NCBI GenBank assembly: GCA_963765705.1
Contig: CAVXXJ010000006.1
Coordinates: 186,001 to 250,000, forward strand
DNA: 64,000 bases
Source of the DNA: Gaiellasilicea sp963765705
GTDB lineage: Bacteria; Actinomycetota; Thermoleophilia; Gaiellales; Gaiellaceae
Reading direction: 5' to 3'
Shown here: piece after piece, positions 7,534 through 16,600 of the stretch
Position numbering within the stretch: position 1 is the first letter of the stretch
How the letters are laid out: the number at the start of each line of letters is the position of its first letter
Position numbers and translations under genes: made by a program
The notes under the pieces: generated by a model
What the model was told of the DNA's origin: nothing
Database searches by the model: none
The model's input: the letters and a program-made list of their open reading frames with translations, nothing else

Positions 7534-8421
7534 ATGAAATGGCGCGGACGTGGAGGAGCGGGCCGGATCGAGGATCGCCGCGGTAGCGGTGGCGGCCTCA
7601 GCGGCGGCGGCTTGCCGATCCCGATGGGCAAGGTGGGCGGCGGCGGCATCGGCACGATCCTGATCGTCCTCCTCTTCCTGTTTCTCTCCTCGCGCGGAGG
7701 CGGCGGCATCGGCGTCGACCCCGGCACGGGCCAGTTCTCGCCTGCGCCCGGCGCGTCCTCGACCGACCTGAACAAGGCCCCGGCCGACGATCCGGCGAAG
7801 TTCATCGACTTCGTCGCGGGCGACGTCGACGCGACGTGGCAGAAGATCTTCACCGAGAGCGGCAAGACGTACGAGAAGCCGGTGATCGTCCTCTACGACA
7901 ACGGTGTGCAGTCGGCCTGCGGCAACACGCCGTCGACGGTCGGCCCGTTCTACTGCCCGCGCGACCACAAGGTCTATCTCGATCTCACGTTCATGGAGCA
8001 GCTGCAACAGCGGCTCAACGCGCCCGGCGACTTTGCGCAGGCGTACATCGTCGCGCACGAGATCGGTCATCACGTGCAGAACCTGCTCGGCGTCATGGAA
8101 GACGTCGCCCGCGAGGAGCAGGAGAACCCGGACTCGGGGAACGAGCTGTCGGTGCGCGTCGAGCTGCAAGCAGACTGCCTGGCCGGAATCTGGGGGCACT
8201 CCGCGTATGCGAAGGGCGATCTGCTCGAGAGCGGCGACCTCGACGAAGGGCTCACCGCCGCTGCGGCGGTCGGCGACGACCGGATCCAGAAGCAGTCCGG
8301 AGGCACGGTGAACCCCGACTCGTTCACGCACGGCAGCAGCGAGCAGCGGGTCAAGTGGTTCAGGGCGGGATTCGACTCCGGCGACCCGACCGCCTGCGAC
8401 ACCTTCAAGGGCGACGTGTAG
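7534..8421 (+). CDS. Membrane-anchored neutral zinc metallopeptidase, YpfJ family
   Basis: 295 residues from the ATG at 7534. The layout is that of the YpfJ/zinc metallopeptidase family: a Gly/Arg-rich N-terminus (RRGSGGGLSGGG), one transmembrane segment (TILIVLLFLFL) and an extracytoplasmic protease domain with the zinc motif HEIGHH and a downstream ELQADC, whose Glu is the likely third ligand. CGNTPSTVGPFYCP before the active site carries two Cys that could form a disulfide. Its length agrees with the family. Physiological substrates of this family are poorly known. It is divergent from deoC and convergent with the haloperoxidase. Confidence 0.85.
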   Translation: MKWRGRGGAGRIEDRRGSGGGLSGGGLPIPMGKVGGGGIGTILIVLLFLFLSSRGGGGIGVDPGTGQFSPAPGASSTDLNKAPADDPAKFIDFVAGDVDATWQKIFTESGKTYEKPVIVLYDNGVQSACGNTPSTVGPFYCPRDHKVYLDLTFMEQLQQRLNAPGDFAQAYIVAHEIGHHVQNLLGVMEDVAREEQENPDSGNELSVRVELQADCLAGIWGHSAYAKGDLLESGDLDEGLTAAAAVGDDRIQKQSGGTVNPDSFTHGSSEQRVKWFRAGFDSGDPTACDTFKGDV

Positions 8422-8431
8422 CCGACAGGCA

Positions 8432-8450
8432 GGCCGTCCCGAGGACGGCC
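8432..8450. terminator. Bidirectional hairpin terminator between convergent genes
   Basis: GGCCGTCC (8432-8439), loop CGA, GGACGGCC (8443-8450): a perfect 8-bp GC stem placed between the stops of the metallopeptidase (plus) and haloperoxidase (minus). There is no U-tract in either direction. Confidence 0.6.
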
Positions 8451-8475
8451 CGCCCATCGCTGCACTGCTCTACTT

Positions 8476-9771
8476 CTACTCGTCGTCGGCGGCTTCGAGC
8501 GCTTCGTCGCCGTGATGCTTGTGACCCCCGAGGAAGTAACGCTTCCCGACGTTGCGGGCGATCTTCGAGAAGTGCTTGGTGGTCTCGGTCATCGTCGTGC
8601 GGAAGTGGAGGCCGCCCCAGACACGGGCGTCCTCGACGTCGTCCACGAGAACGCCGAGGTTCCCGTACGTCCTCGCCGTGCCGGTGACGGTGCTGGTCAT
8701 CGCGAGCTGCACGTCCTTCGTTCCGAAGTAGGTGCGCAGCGACTCGGTCACGGCTGCGGTGAAGCACGCGTGCCCGGCCGGGTACTCCGGGTGGTTGCCG
8801 GTGACGAGCGGCGTCCAGGTCGGGTCCGCCGTGGTGGCGGGGTTCCCGTCCGTGTCGGCCCGCTGGATCGCGTGTGTCGGGCGCCAGAAGGAGTAGTGGT
8901 ACTTCGCCTCCCAGCAGGCGATCATCGTGTCGGCGGTCGCCACGTGCGTGTAGCCGAGCAACCTCGCCGACTCGCGCAGGTCGAGGCCGCGGGCGTTCGC
9001 GAGCGCACGCAGAGCGCGGCTGTACTGCACGAACGTCTGGTCGGTGAAGAAGCGGACCGTCTCGGTCTGCGTCGCCGACCGCACCGTGCTGTTGGAACGT
9101 CCGTACGCCTGCAGCTCGGCCAGATCCCGCGCGTAGCGCTTGCTGGCCAGCTCGAGCGGGTCACGGGGACGCCACTCCGACTGCGAGCTGTACGTGAACG
9201 GCCGCACGAAGGGAAGCTTGACGTCGACCGGTGCGGTCGGCGCGATCGGCTCGAACACGGCCGGGCCGGGCGTCTTCTGGACGTACGGGACGACGTCGTC
9301 GAAGTGGTCGCCCGTCCGCATCGCCAGCATCCCGGCGGCGGCGGCAGCCCCGGCCGCCTTGCCTGCGTCCTTGGCAGGCCCGTCCGCAATCGACGCCATG
9401 TAGGTGTCGTAGGCGATCTGGACACTCGGCGCCTGGGCCGGCACGCGTGCAACGAGGACGTCCCTCGCCGCCTGCGCGACGGCGGCGTCCGCCGAGGCAC
9501 CCGGGGCCGCAGTCACGCCCGTCGCGAACGGCTCGAGGCCACCGTCGACGGACGCAACGGCGTCGTACATCGCCCCGTGGACCATGCCCGCGAGCACGCT
9601 GCTGCTCGCGGGCGGACGCCCGGCGCCGATCGCCCCTTCGGCGATGCCGCTCCAGTGGACGACGGCATTGTCGCCCGGGGCGAGCGTCGGGGCGGCCGAC
9701 GTCCCCGCCGGTCCTAGGGCCAGGACGGCGACGAGGGTCAGCATCGCAGCGAGGCCGTATCTGATTCTCAT
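8476..9771 (-). CDS. Secreted vanadium-dependent haloperoxidase / PAP2-superfamily phosphatase-like protein
   Basis: 431 residues from ATG 9771, with a signal peptide (MRIRYGLAAMLTLVAVLALG, then a probable cleavage after ASA-like residues). The C-terminal half shows the PAP2/vanadate-binding layout: K-x6-R-P (KYHYSFWRP), then a YPAGH block equivalent to PSGH, then R-x6-H (RVWGGLHFR). Length and architecture match bacterial vanadium-dependent haloperoxidase-like secreted proteins rather than small PAP2 lipid phosphatases. Whether it oxidises halides or acts as a phosphatase cannot be read from the sequence. The start overlaps the stop of the preceding small gene (ATGA), so it is translated from the LuxR/DUF4242-like operon. 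Confidence 0.8.
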   Translation of the reverse strand: MRIRYGLAAMLTLVAVLALGPAGTSAAPTLAPGDNAVVHWSGIAEGAIGAGRPPASSSVLAGMVHGAMYDAVASVDGGLEPFATGVTAAPGASADAAVAQAARDVLVARVPAQAPSVQIAYDTYMASIADGPAKDAGKAAGAAAAAGMLAMRTGDHFDDVVPYVQKTPGPAVFEPIAPTAPVDVKLPFVRPFTYSSQSEWRPRDPLELASKRYARDLAELQAYGRSNSTVRSATQTETVRFFTDQTFVQYSRALRALANARGLDLRESARLLGYTHVATADTMIACWEAKYHYSFWRPTHAIQRADTDGNPATTADPTWTPLVTGNHPEYPAGHACFTAAVTESLRTYFGTKDVQLAMTSTVTGTARTYGNLGVLVDDVEDARVWGGLHFRTTMTETTKHFSKIARNVGKRYFLGGHKHHGDEALEAADDE

Positions 9772-10043
9772 GATCGGTACTCCTCTCCGGACGGGAACGC
9801 TTCGACGACGCGAAGGGAGTCGAGCGAGGCCAGCTCGGCTGCGGTTGCGGCCTCCGCGCTCGACGGCGCATCGAAGACGAAGAAGCAGATCTCGTCCTCG
9901 GGAACGTGAATGGCTCGATCGAAGCGGACGCGCGTTCCCTCTCGCGTCAGCGCCTCTGCGGCCGAACGTGCTCGCTGCTCGCAAGCGACACGCCCGGTGG
10001 CGTCGCCGCGGGCGAGATAGGTTTCGACGAGGTAGCTCGGCAT
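9768..10043 (-). CDS. Small ferredoxin-like-fold protein (DUF4242-like)
   Basis: 91 residues starting MPSYLVETYLARG. The pattern, with an N-terminal strand, a helix EQRARSAAEALTREG, then VRFDRAIHVPEDEICFFVFDAPS and a final helix/strand, matches small alpha+beta-barrel proteins of the DUF4242/muconolactone-isomerase-like type. No catalytic residues can be assigned. It lies between the LuxR-type regulator (38 bases upstream) and the haloperoxidase, whose ATG overlaps its TGA. Family assignment is by pattern only. Confidence 0.6.
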   Translation of the reverse strand: MPSYLVETYLARGDATGRVACEQRARSAAEALTREGTRVRFDRAIHVPEDEICFFVFDAPSSAEAATAAELASLDSLRVVEAFPSGEEYRS

Positions 10044-10081
10044 GCCGTCGAAGCTACGGCCCGGCGCCTACGTTGGAAACG

Positions 10082-12790
10082 TCAGAACGTCTGAAGTTTG
10101 CGCGCGAGCTCCGTGCGCGAGCGGACGCCCAGCTTGGCGTAGACGTGCGAGAGATGGCTTGCCACCGTGCGTTCGGCGAGAAACAACGCCGCCGCGACCT
10201 CCCGATTCGTCCGCCCTTCGGCGACCAGCGCCGCCACCCGCTGCTCCGCGGCGGTGAGCCCTTCCGAGCGGGTGCGCCCCCCGATCTGGCCGAGCTCGGC
10301 GCGGGCCTTCTCCGCCCAGCCGGCCGCGCCGAGCTCCTCGAACGCCTCGAGCGCCGCCTCGATCGCCTCGCGCGCCGGTCGCTTCTGCCGCGCACGTCGT
10401 TTGACGACTCCGAGCGCGAGCAGCGCCCTGGCCCGCCCGAACGGATCGCCGACCGCCTCGTGCTCGGCGACCGCGTCCTCGAGCGCCGTCATGGCTTCCT
10501 CGACGTTGCCCTGCGCCGCCTCGACGAGCCCCCGGGACCGTGCGATCTGCGCGAGCACCCAGTGACGGCCGACACGCACGGCGTCCGACTCCCATGCGTC
10601 CAGCAGCGCCACGGCCTCGTCCGGCCGGCCGAGCGCGATCAGCGCCTCTGCGTAGTCGGCGCGCCACCAGCGAAGGTTCGGCTCACCCCAGCCGGCTGCA
10701 TCGGCCGCCACCTCGCCCTTGGCGAACCAGACCGCAGCCGCACTGGCGTCTCCACTCCAATGCTCGACGACGCCCTTGATCGCCTCCAGCCCGCCGAGGT
10801 GAGCGCCTTCCCGGTCCGCGAGCTCGCAGGCGAGGTCGGCCAACTCCCGGGCGCGCCCGAGGTCGCCGCGATGGGCGACGACGAGTCCGAGCGGGAACAC
10901 GTGAAACGGGGCCAGGTTCCCGTACTGAACGTTGATCATGTACGCGCTCTCGGCGTGCTGCTCAGCCCGCAGCCACCGACCCGCTCGCAACTCGACGAGC
11001 GCCAGAAACCAGTGCGCGGTGGCAGCCGACCGCTCATCCTCGTCGCGCCACCGCTGGTGGTGAGACTCCAGCAGGTCACGCGCGCGCTCGGTGAGAACGG
11101 ACCAGGAGAGAACGTGGGCGAGCATGAATTCGGCCCGCTGAACCTGCTGACCGTCGCCGGACGCTACGGCGAGCTCATAGGCGCGCTCGGCTTCTCTGGG
11201 AGCGTCTGGATCGCCGCCGTTGAATCGAAGTAAGGCGAGAGTGGACAGCGCCCCGGCGCGGAGCGCGTCGTCGTCGAGCCCTTCGGCAAGGTCGACCGCC
11301 ACGCCCGCATGGCGCTGAGCCCACGCCATCCCCTTCGTGAGGCGTCCGAGTAGACCGAGCCGCCAGTGCAACAACGCCTCGAGTGCAGCGTTCCCTGCCG
11401 CGTCGTCGAGCGCCTCCTCGAGGAGCGCGGTCGCGCGCTGAGCTCCCTCGAGCTCGGAGAGGAGGAGGAGGGCCTCGGCGCGCGCCGTCCCCGCCGGCGC
11501 GACGGCAAGAAGCTCGTGCGCGAGTGCCCGGGGGCGCGCTCCCTCTCCGGCAGCAAGGTGCGCGCGAGCGGTGGCGAGCGCGCGCCGATGGCGGTCCTCG
11601 GTCGCGCCCGCGGGCGTCGCCGCCAGGGCATGCTCCCAGAGCTCCGCTGCGGCGATCGGAGCGCCGCGTCCGATCGCTACGCCGGCCGCCGCCTCGAGCT
11701 CGGCGGCGAGCTCGGCGTCCGGCTCTTGCGCCGCCAGCGCCCGATGGCGGGCGCGCGCGAGCGGATCGTCGACGATCTCGGCCAAGCGCTCGTGCGCGCG
11801 GCGCCGATCGCTCGGCGAGGCGGCCTGATAGAGCACGGATGCGAGCAGCGGGTGCGTAAAACGGATGACCCCGTCCGCGAGCTCGATCACGTGGTCGGCG
11901 AACCCGGGCTCGAGTACGTCGCCGTCGAGCTGTGCGGGCCTCAGCCGCCCGTGCGTGCAGGCAAGCAGCAGCGCTCGACGCGTCTCGTCAGGCAGTCCGT
12001 CGAGGCGGGCGCGGACGAGCGCCTCCAGCGTCTCCGGGACGCGCAGCGGCTGGGTCGGGTCGACGTTCTCGCCCAGGGCACGCCCGAGCTCGAGCGCAAA
12101 GAAGGGATTTCCGCCCGCGACCTCGTGGATGCGCAGCAGCGTCGGCCTCGCGAACGACCGGCCGAGCCGCGGTTGCAGGATCCCGTGCAACGCGCCGGGA
12201 CTGAGCGGGCCGACGTGCTTGCGCTCGATCGATTCGCCGTCGAGCGCAAGCTCGAGCTCGGCTCCGTCGGAGCCACCCCCGAGCCTGCGGGCGAGAAGCA
12301 GCCGGATGTTCTCGCCCTGCAAGCGCCGCAACGCGAACTCCAGGGCGGTTCTCGACGGAGCGTCCAGCCACTGGACATCGTCGACCGCGAGCAGGATCGG
12401 TTGACGCTCGGCGAGCAGGTGCAGCGCGCTACGGACGGCCACGGCCAGCGTTCGGAAGTCGACCGGCGCGCCCGCCTCCTCGCCGAGCAGCAACGCGGTC
12501 TCGAGCGCACGCCGACGGGGCGCTTCGAGCTCGTCGACCACTTCCCCGAGTACGTCTTCGAGCAGGTCTCCCAGCCCGGCGTGTTCGACCCCCAGCTCGA
12601 CCTCGGCGGGGCGAGACGACAGGACGCGAAGCCCGCGGTCTCGCGCAGCCTCGACACCGGCGAGCCAGATCGTCGACTTCCCGATCCCCGCCTCGCCCTC
12701 CAGGACCAACCCCGCCACGCCCGCGCCGGCCGGCCGGTCGAGGAACGCATGGATCGCGCGGAGCTCGTCGTCCCGGCCGAACAGATCCAC
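10082..12790 (-). CDS. Large LuxR-family ATPase transcriptional regulator (LAL/MalT-like)
   Basis: 902 residues from GTG 12790, preceded at the right distance by AAGGAGG, which settles the start. The N-terminus is an AAA/STAND-type ATPase: Walker A GEAGIGKST (about residue 30) and Walker B LLAVDDVQWLD. The middle is a long alpha-helical TPR-like region rich in Ala/Glu/Arg. The last 60 residues are a LuxR-type helix-turn-helix (LTAAEQRVAALVAEGRTNRE, then LFLAERTVASHLSHVYAKLG). Such proteins activate transcription in response to a small ligand sensed by the helical domain. It is upstream of and probably co-transcribed with the small DUF4242-like gene and the secreted haloperoxidase. The 36-base gap to gene 12827 is a divergent promoter region. 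Confidence 0.9.
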   Translation of the reverse strand: MDLFGRDDELRAIHAFLDRPAGAGVAGLVLEGEAGIGKSTIWLAGVEAARDRGLRVLSSRPAEVELGVEHAGLGDLLEDVLGEVVDELEAPRRRALETALLLGEEAGAPVDFRTLAVAVRSALHLLAERQPILLAVDDVQWLDAPSRTALEFALRRLQGENIRLLLARRLGGGSDGAELELALDGESIERKHVGPLSPGALHGILQPRLGRSFARPTLLRIHEVAGGNPFFALELGRALGENVDPTQPLRVPETLEALVRARLDGLPDETRRALLLACTHGRLRPAQLDGDVLEPGFADHVIELADGVIRFTHPLLASVLYQAASPSDRRRAHERLAEIVDDPLARARHRALAAQEPDAELAAELEAAAGVAIGRGAPIAAAELWEHALAATPAGATEDRHRRALATARAHLAAGEGARPRALAHELLAVAPAGTARAEALLLLSELEGAQRATALLEEALDDAAGNAALEALLHWRLGLLGRLTKGMAWAQRHAGVAVDLAEGLDDDALRAGALSTLALLRFNGGDPDAPREAERAYELAVASGDGQQVQRAEFMLAHVLSWSVLTERARDLLESHHQRWRDEDERSAATAHWFLALVELRAGRWLRAEQHAESAYMINVQYGNLAPFHVFPLGLVVAHRGDLGRARELADLACELADREGAHLGGLEAIKGVVEHWSGDASAAAVWFAKGEVAADAAGWGEPNLRWWRADYAEALIALGRPDEAVALLDAWESDAVRVGRHWVLAQIARSRGLVEAAQGNVEEAMTALEDAVAEHEAVGDPFGRARALLALGVVKRRARQKRPAREAIEAALEAFEELGAAGWAEKARAELGQIGGRTRSEGLTAAEQRVAALVAEGRTNREVAAALFLAERTVASHLSHVYAKLGVRSRTELARKLQTF

Positions 12791-12826
12791 GATGACCTCC
12801 TTCAGCCGCGAGCATAGACTCGCCCA

Positions 12827-13222
12827 ATGCAAGACGAACGCTGCGACGCCGACGTGATCCTCGACGTCGTGTTCGACCGAGGCCTGCTTTTCCTCGTCGT
12901 CGAGAACCTGGGCGACCGGCCGGCCCACAGCGTGCGCGTCAAGTTCGACCAGGCATTCTCGGGGCTCGACGGGACGAAGAAGATGCAGCGGCTCGCGCTC
13001 TTCCGCAAGCTCGAGTTCCTCGCGCCGCACAAGTCGATCGAGGTTTTCCTCGACCGCAGCGCCTCCTATTTCGCGCGGGACGAGCCGACGCAGCTCACCG
13101 CTGCGATCTCCTGGCGCACCCCCGAGGGGGCTCGCCGCAGCACCACCGTCCACCACGACCTCGAGATCTACCGCGACCTCGGGTTCATCGAGAGGGAGGT
13201 TCCTCATGCCGGTCAGGCGTGA
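12827..13222 (+). CDS. Hypothetical protein upstream of an orphan tail-tube-like gene
   Basis: 131 residues starting MQDERCDADVILD. No family is recognised. It looks like a compact all-beta protein (VVFDRGLLFLVVENLGDRPA, HSVRVKFDQ, LDRSASYFARDEPTQLTAAI), reminiscent of an immunoglobulin-like sandwich, with no signal peptide or membrane segment. Its end overlaps the start of the tail-tube-like gene by 17 bases, so the two are translationally coupled and probably act together. It is divergent from the LuxR regulator. Confidence 0.6.
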   Translation: MQDERCDADVILDVVFDRGLLFLVVENLGDRPAHSVRVKFDQAFSGLDGTKKMQRLALFRKLEFLAPHKSIEVFLDRSASYFARDEPTQLTAAISWRTPEGARRSTTVHHDLEIYRDLGFIEREVPHAGQA

Positions 13223-13640
13223 CAACCCGTATTCGAACTTCAACTTCGTCGTCGAGATCGACGGCGTCGACGCCGGCAGCTTCAGCGAGGTCGAGCTGCC
13301 GCAGGGCGAGATCGAGGTGATCGAGTACCGGGAGGGAGCCGACCCGAGCTCGGCCGCGCGCAAGCTCCCCGGGCGGGTCAAGTACACGAACGTCGTCCTC
13401 AAGCGCGGGATCGCCGGGCGAACGGAGCTCTTCGAGTGGTGGAAGTCGGTGCGCGACGGCGTCATCGACCGCCGGAACATCGCGATCGTTCTGCTCGACG
13501 AGGCTCGCGCTCCCGTGCAGCGCTGGCACTTGCGGCGAGCGTGGCCGACGAAGCTCTCCTACAGCCACCTACAAGGGCTCGGCAACGAGGTCGCGATCGA
13601 GTCGCTCGAGCTCGCGCACGAGGGCTTCGAGACCGACTAG
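13206..13640 (+). CDS. Phage tail-tube-like protein (T4 gp19 / contractile injection system type), orphan
   Basis: 144 residues beginning MPVRRDNPYSNFNFVVEIDG. This matches the start of the phage tail region protein family, the inner-tube subunit of contractile phage tails and extracellular contractile injection systems (typical pattern: P-x-x-x-F-x-F-x-V-E-I-D-G). Further matches are a G-F-S-E-like GSFSEVELPQGEIEVIEYREG block, KYTNVVLKRGI, LFEWWKSVRDG and a C-terminal ESLELAHEG. Length agrees with the family. No sheath, baseplate, ATPase or other tail genes lie nearby, so it is an orphan or a domesticated copy. Its partner is the overlapping 131-residue gene. Confidence 0.75.
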   Translation: MPVRRDNPYSNFNFVVEIDGVDAGSFSEVELPQGEIEVIEYREGADPSSAARKLPGRVKYTNVVLKRGIAGRTELFEWWKSVRDGVIDRRNIAIVLLDEARAPVQRWHLRRAWPTKLSYSHLQGLGNEVAIESLELAHEGFETD

Positions 13641-13643
13641 GCG

Positions 13644-16600
13644 TTACGGCTGCGGCGCCGGCTGCTCAACCGACGGCTGCGCCCGCTGCGGCGCGCCGCT
13701 CGAGTGGATCAGATTGCGCATCTCGCGGACGGCGACCGACAAGCGGGCGAGGTCGAGTGTGCCGCCGGTCCTGATGTCCGCGAGCACCTGCAGCGACCGC
13801 TCGACCGCGGTCGCATTCTCGGCGAGCCAGCGCTCCACGCCCGGGCCGGACCGGAGCACCTCCGCCGTCAGCCCTGCCTGCTCGGAGTAGACGTCGTCCC
13901 GCAGCGCCGCACGCGCCATCGCTTCCCAGCGCGTCTCGCGAGGCAGGTCGAGGATCCGGTCACGCAACCAGTGCAGCTCGAGCCGCGCACCGAGCGTGAA
14001 GTAGACCTCCGCGGCCGCCGCAACGTCCAGCTCGGCCGCGGCCGCGATCTCGACGAGCTCGAAGGTCGGCACGAGCGCCTCCAGCTGCGCGACGCGCTGC
14101 GCCAGCTCGGCCGGCACGCCGACGTCCGCCAGCGACGCGGCCTTCCCGGCCGCGGCCTCGAGCTCGGCGGCGCCGAGCAGCCCGGGCAGCGCCTCGGCGA
14201 GCGCCGCCGAGCCGGGCGCGTAGCGCGAGACGGTGGCGGCGATGTCGATCGGCCTGCGCCGGTTGCGCAGCAGCCAGCGGGTGGCGCGCTCGAGCAGGAT
14301 GCGCGCCTTCAGCAGCATCGCGATCTGGGTCTCCGCGGGCACCCGCCCGTCGAGCACCTCGATCTCGCCCCAGAGGCCGCGCAACCCGAACGCCTCGCGG
14401 GCGACGGCGTACGCGCGCGCGATGTCGTCCGCGCCGGCCCCGGTCTCGTCGCTGAGCCGGAAGGCGAAGGTCGTCCCCGCCCGGTTGACGAGGTCGTTGA
14501 CGACCCGCGACGCGATGATCTCCCGCCGCAGCGGGTGGCGCTGTAGCTGCGCATCGAAGTCCTCACGCAGGCGCGTCGGGAAGTAGCGCTCGAGCTCGCT
14601 GGCGAGGTACGGATCCTCCGGCAGATCGGAGGCCAGGAGCTCTTGGGCCAGCGCAATCTTGGTGTGCGAGAGCAGGGTCGCGAACTCGGGCGGCGTCAGC
14701 CCGCCGCCCGCCGCTTCGCGCTCGTCGAAGCCGTCGTCGGTCGGCAGGCACTCCAGCTCGCGGTTCAGGGTGCCGTCCTGCTCGAGGCTCCGGACGTAGC
14801 GCACGTGCACCTCGACCATCGACGCCGCCTGCGCGGTCGAGGTCGAGATCGCCTGCGTCTGCTCGTAGTTGTCGCGCAGGACGAGCGCCGCGACCTCGTC
14901 CGCCATCTCGGCGAGGATCGCGTTCCGCTGCTTCCCGGTCAGATCCCCGTCGGCGACGATCGTGTCGAGCAGGATCTTGATGTTGACCTCGTGGTCGGAG
15001 CAGTCGACGCCCGCCGAGTTGTCGATCGCGTCCATGTAGACCCGGCCGCCGCCGCGTGCGTAGGCGATGCGCGCTCGCTGCGTGACGCCGAGGTTCCCAC
15101 CTTCGCCGACGACGCGGCAGCGCAGCTCCTCGGCGTCGACCCGAACGGTGTCGTTCGCACGGTCGCCGACCTCTGCGTGGCGCTCCTCCCGCGCCTTCAC
15201 GTACGTGCCGATGCCGCCGTTCCAGAGCAGGTCGACCGGTGCGCAGAGCAGGGCGTGGATCAGCTCGCTCGGCGTCAGCGACTCGGCTTCGACGCCGAGC
15301 GCCGCCCGTGCCTCGACCGAGAGCGGGACCGTCTTCGCAGCGCGCGGAAAGACGCCGCCGCCGGGCGAGATCAACGCGGCGTCGTAGTCGGCCCAGGACG
15401 AGCCCGGGAGGCGGAAGAGCCGCTCGCGCTCGGTGAAGCTCGGCCCCGGATCCGGGTTCGGGTCGAGAAAGACGTGCCGGTGGTCGAACGCGCCGATCAG
15501 CCGGATGTTGCGTGAGAGCAGCATCCCGTTGCCGAACACGTCCCCGGACATGTCGCCAATTCCGACAACAGTGAAGTCGGTGGCCTCGATGTCGGTCCCG
15601 AGCTCGCGGAAGTGGCGCTTCACCGACTCCCACGCACCACGGGCCGTGATCGCCATCTGCTTGTGGTCGTAGCCGGCGGAGCCGCCCGATGCGAACGCGT
15701 CACCGAGCCAGAAGCCGTACTCGATCGCGATCGCGTTCGCGATGTCGGAGAACGTCGCCGTGCCCTTGTCGGCGGCGACGACGAGATACGGGTCGTCGCC
15801 GTCGAGCCGGACGACGTCGGGGGGCGGCACGATGCTGCCGGCGCTGATCGTGTCGGTGACGTCGAGCAGGCCGCGCATGAACGTCCGGTAGCACTCGACG
15901 ACCTCTTCCAGCAGCGCGCTGCGATCGCCCCCGGCCGGCGGCCGCTTGACGACGAAGCCTCCCTTGGCGCCGACAGGGACGATGACGGCGTTCTTGACCG
16001 TCTGCGCCTTCATCAGCCCGAGCACCTCGGTACGGAAGTCCTCGCGGCGATCGGACCAGCGGATGCCGCCGCGGGCGACCTTCCCACCGCGCAGGTGCAC
16101 GGCCTCCACCCGCGGCGAGTAGACGAAGACCTCGAACATCGGCCGAGGCTCGGGCAGGTCGGGAACGAGGTCGGGATCGAGCTTGAGCGACAGGTACGAC
16201 TTCGCCTGGCCGTCGGTGTCGGTCTGGAAGTAGTTCGTGCGCAGCACGGCGCGGACGACGCGCAGGAAGCCGCGCAGGATCCGGTCCTCGTCGAGGCTCT
16301 CGACCGCGTCGATCGCTGCCTTCAGCTTGCGCTCCAGCGCGCGCACCTGCCCGGGCGCGTCCTCGGGCCGAGCCGGGTCGAGACGAATCCGGAAGAGCTC
16401 GACGACTCCCCGTGCGACGTCCGGGTGCGCGGCAAGTGCGTCCTCCATGTACGTCTGGCTGAAGGTGCTGCCCGCCTGGCGGAGGTACTTGGCGATCGCG
16501 CGCAGGATCGTGATCTCCCGGGCGGTCAGCCGGGCCGAGAGGACGAGCCGGTTGAAGCCGTCGTTCTCGGACTCGCCACGCCAGGCTCGTGCGAACGCGT

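Noticed and set aside
13206..13640. Prophage or prophage remnant
   Set aside because: Only one tail-like gene; no integrase, capsid, terminase, lysis genes or attachment repeats nearby, and base composition looks like that of the neighbours.
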